A DNA stretch of 13,463 nucleotides, from contig JBNGDJ010000066.1 of NCBI GenBank assembly GCA_049974825.1, positions 1 through 13,463 of the forward strand, in the 5' to 3' direction. Below, piece after piece: positions 13,087 to 13,463 of this stretch. A program made the position numbers and the translations under genes. Origin of the DNA: JBKHDT01 sp049974825 (GTDB taxonomy: Bacteria > Pseudomonadota > Gammaproteobacteria > Halothiobacillales > Halothiobacillaceae). Position 1 is the first letter of the stretch. Every line of letters starts with the position of its first letter. The notes beneath the pieces are model-generated. The model was not told the DNA's origin, ran no database searches, and saw nothing but the letters and a program-made list of their open reading frames with translations.

Positions 13087-13398
13087 TCAGTTCAGGCGAA
13101 TCTGAACATCAACACCGGCAGCCAGGTCGAGCTTCATCAGCGCATCGACGGTTTTGTCGGTGGGATCGACGATGTCGAGCATGCGCTTGTGGGTGCGCAG
13201 CTCGTACTGGTCCCGCGCGTCCTTGTTTACGTGCGGTGACACCAGCACCGTGAACTTTTCATTGCGCGTGGGCAGCGGGATCGGCCCCTTGACACGCGCG
13301 CCTGTGCGCTTGGCCGTTTCCACGATCTCGGTCGCGGAGCGGTCGATCAGGCGGTGGTCGAATGACTTCAACCGGATACGGATCACTTGTCCTGACAT
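13087..13398 (-). CDS. rpsJ: 30S ribosomal protein S10 (NusE)
   Basis: S10 sits in the head of the 30S subunit and, as NusE, pairs with NusB in rRNA antitermination. The protein is 103 residues, the same length as in E. coli, and has the family motifs RIRLKSFDHRLID (residues 7-19), GPIPLPTR (38-45), SPHVNKDARDQYE (54-66) and DLAAGVDVQI (91-100). I chose the ATG at 13398 by family length. An in-frame GTG at 13410 would add four residues and overlap the tuf stop as GTGA. Neither start has a convincing ribosome-binding site, so translation may depend on ribosomes finishing tuf. The next gene, rplC, is 152 bases away across a promoter and terminator-like hairpin, so rpsJ appears set apart from the rest of the S10 operon and joined to tuf instead. 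Confidence 0.97.
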   Translation of the reverse strand: MSGQVIRIRLKSFDHRLIDRSATEIVETAKRTGARVKGPIPLPTRNEKFTVLVSPHVNKDARDQYELRTHKRMLDIVDPTDKTVDALMKLDLAAGVDVQIRLN

Positions 13399-13406
13399 GG
13401 CGGTGC

Positions 13407-13463
13407 TCACTCGATGATCTTGGAAACGACGCCGGCGCCGACGGTGCGGCCGCCTTCGCGGAT
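13407..13463 (-). CDS. tuf: Elongation factor Tu, C-terminal end only (partial)
   Basis: Only the last 18 codons and the TGA stop (13407-13409) are inside the window; the gene runs off the right edge. The translation, IREGGRTVGAGVVSKIIE, matches the conserved end of bacterial EF-Tu, the GTPase that carries aminoacyl-tRNA to the ribosomal A site. The 'GGRTVGAGVV' motif is the diagnostic part. tuf is the last gene of the str operon (rpsL-rpsG-fusA-tuf) and is commonly followed by rpsJ, as here. The spacing to rpsJ is only 8 bases, with no room for a promoter or terminator, so rpsJ is probably on the tuf transcript. Whether this is tufA or tufB cannot be told from the fragment. Confidence 0.95.
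   Translation of the reverse strand: MREGGRTVGAGVVSKIIE

Overview
The window is a nearly complete str/S10-spc-alpha ribosomal protein supercluster, with every gene on the minus strand, so transcription runs from high to low coordinates. It starts with the last 18 codons of tuf (EF-Tu) at the right edge and ends with rplQ at the left edge. Gene order and protein similarity point to a GC-rich Proteobacterium, most likely a gammaproteobacterium: the alpha segment is rpsM-rpsK-rpsD-rpoA-rplQ, S14 is the 101-residue zinc-free type, and the RpoA C-terminal domain, SecY and S3 closely follow the Escherichia coli proteins. I cannot name the genus from sequence alone.

Layout in the direction of transcription. 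S10 segment: tuf (3' end), rpsJ, a 152-base spacer, rplC, rplD, rplW, rplB, rpsS, rplV, rpsC, a 94-base spacer, rplP, rpmC, rpsQ. spc segment: rplN, rplX, rplE, rpsN, rpsH, rplF, rplR, rpsE, rpmD, rplO, secY. A 95-base spacer follows in which the usual rpmJ is missing. alpha segment: rpsM, rpsK, rpsD, rpoA, rplQ. No gene-free stretch exceeds 152 bases. I see no tRNA, rRNA, mobile element or CRISPR array. A run of 100 N (3821-3920) interrupts secY; its length is too short and out of frame for the real missing segment, so it is a scaffolding placeholder.

The genes together supply the large- and small-subunit proteins built around 16S and 23S rRNA, the RNA polymerase alpha subunit that nucleates polymerase assembly, and the SecY channel through which exported proteins leave the cytoplasm. 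Most junctions are 1-18 bases or overlap (ATGA, TGATG), and at many of them the ribosome-binding site is built on the upstream stop codon, which suggests translational coupling.

This is a core housekeeping locus and I found no new biological system. The points worth a second look are regulatory. A strong extended -10 promoter followed at once by a 12-bp intrinsic terminator lies between rpsJ and rplC rather than upstream of rpsJ, while rpsJ is only 8 bases from tuf. The rpsC-rplP spacer holds two mutually exclusive hairpins ahead of a T7 run. The secY-rpsM spacer has a promoter overlapping a terminator-like hairpin, and rpmJ is absent there.
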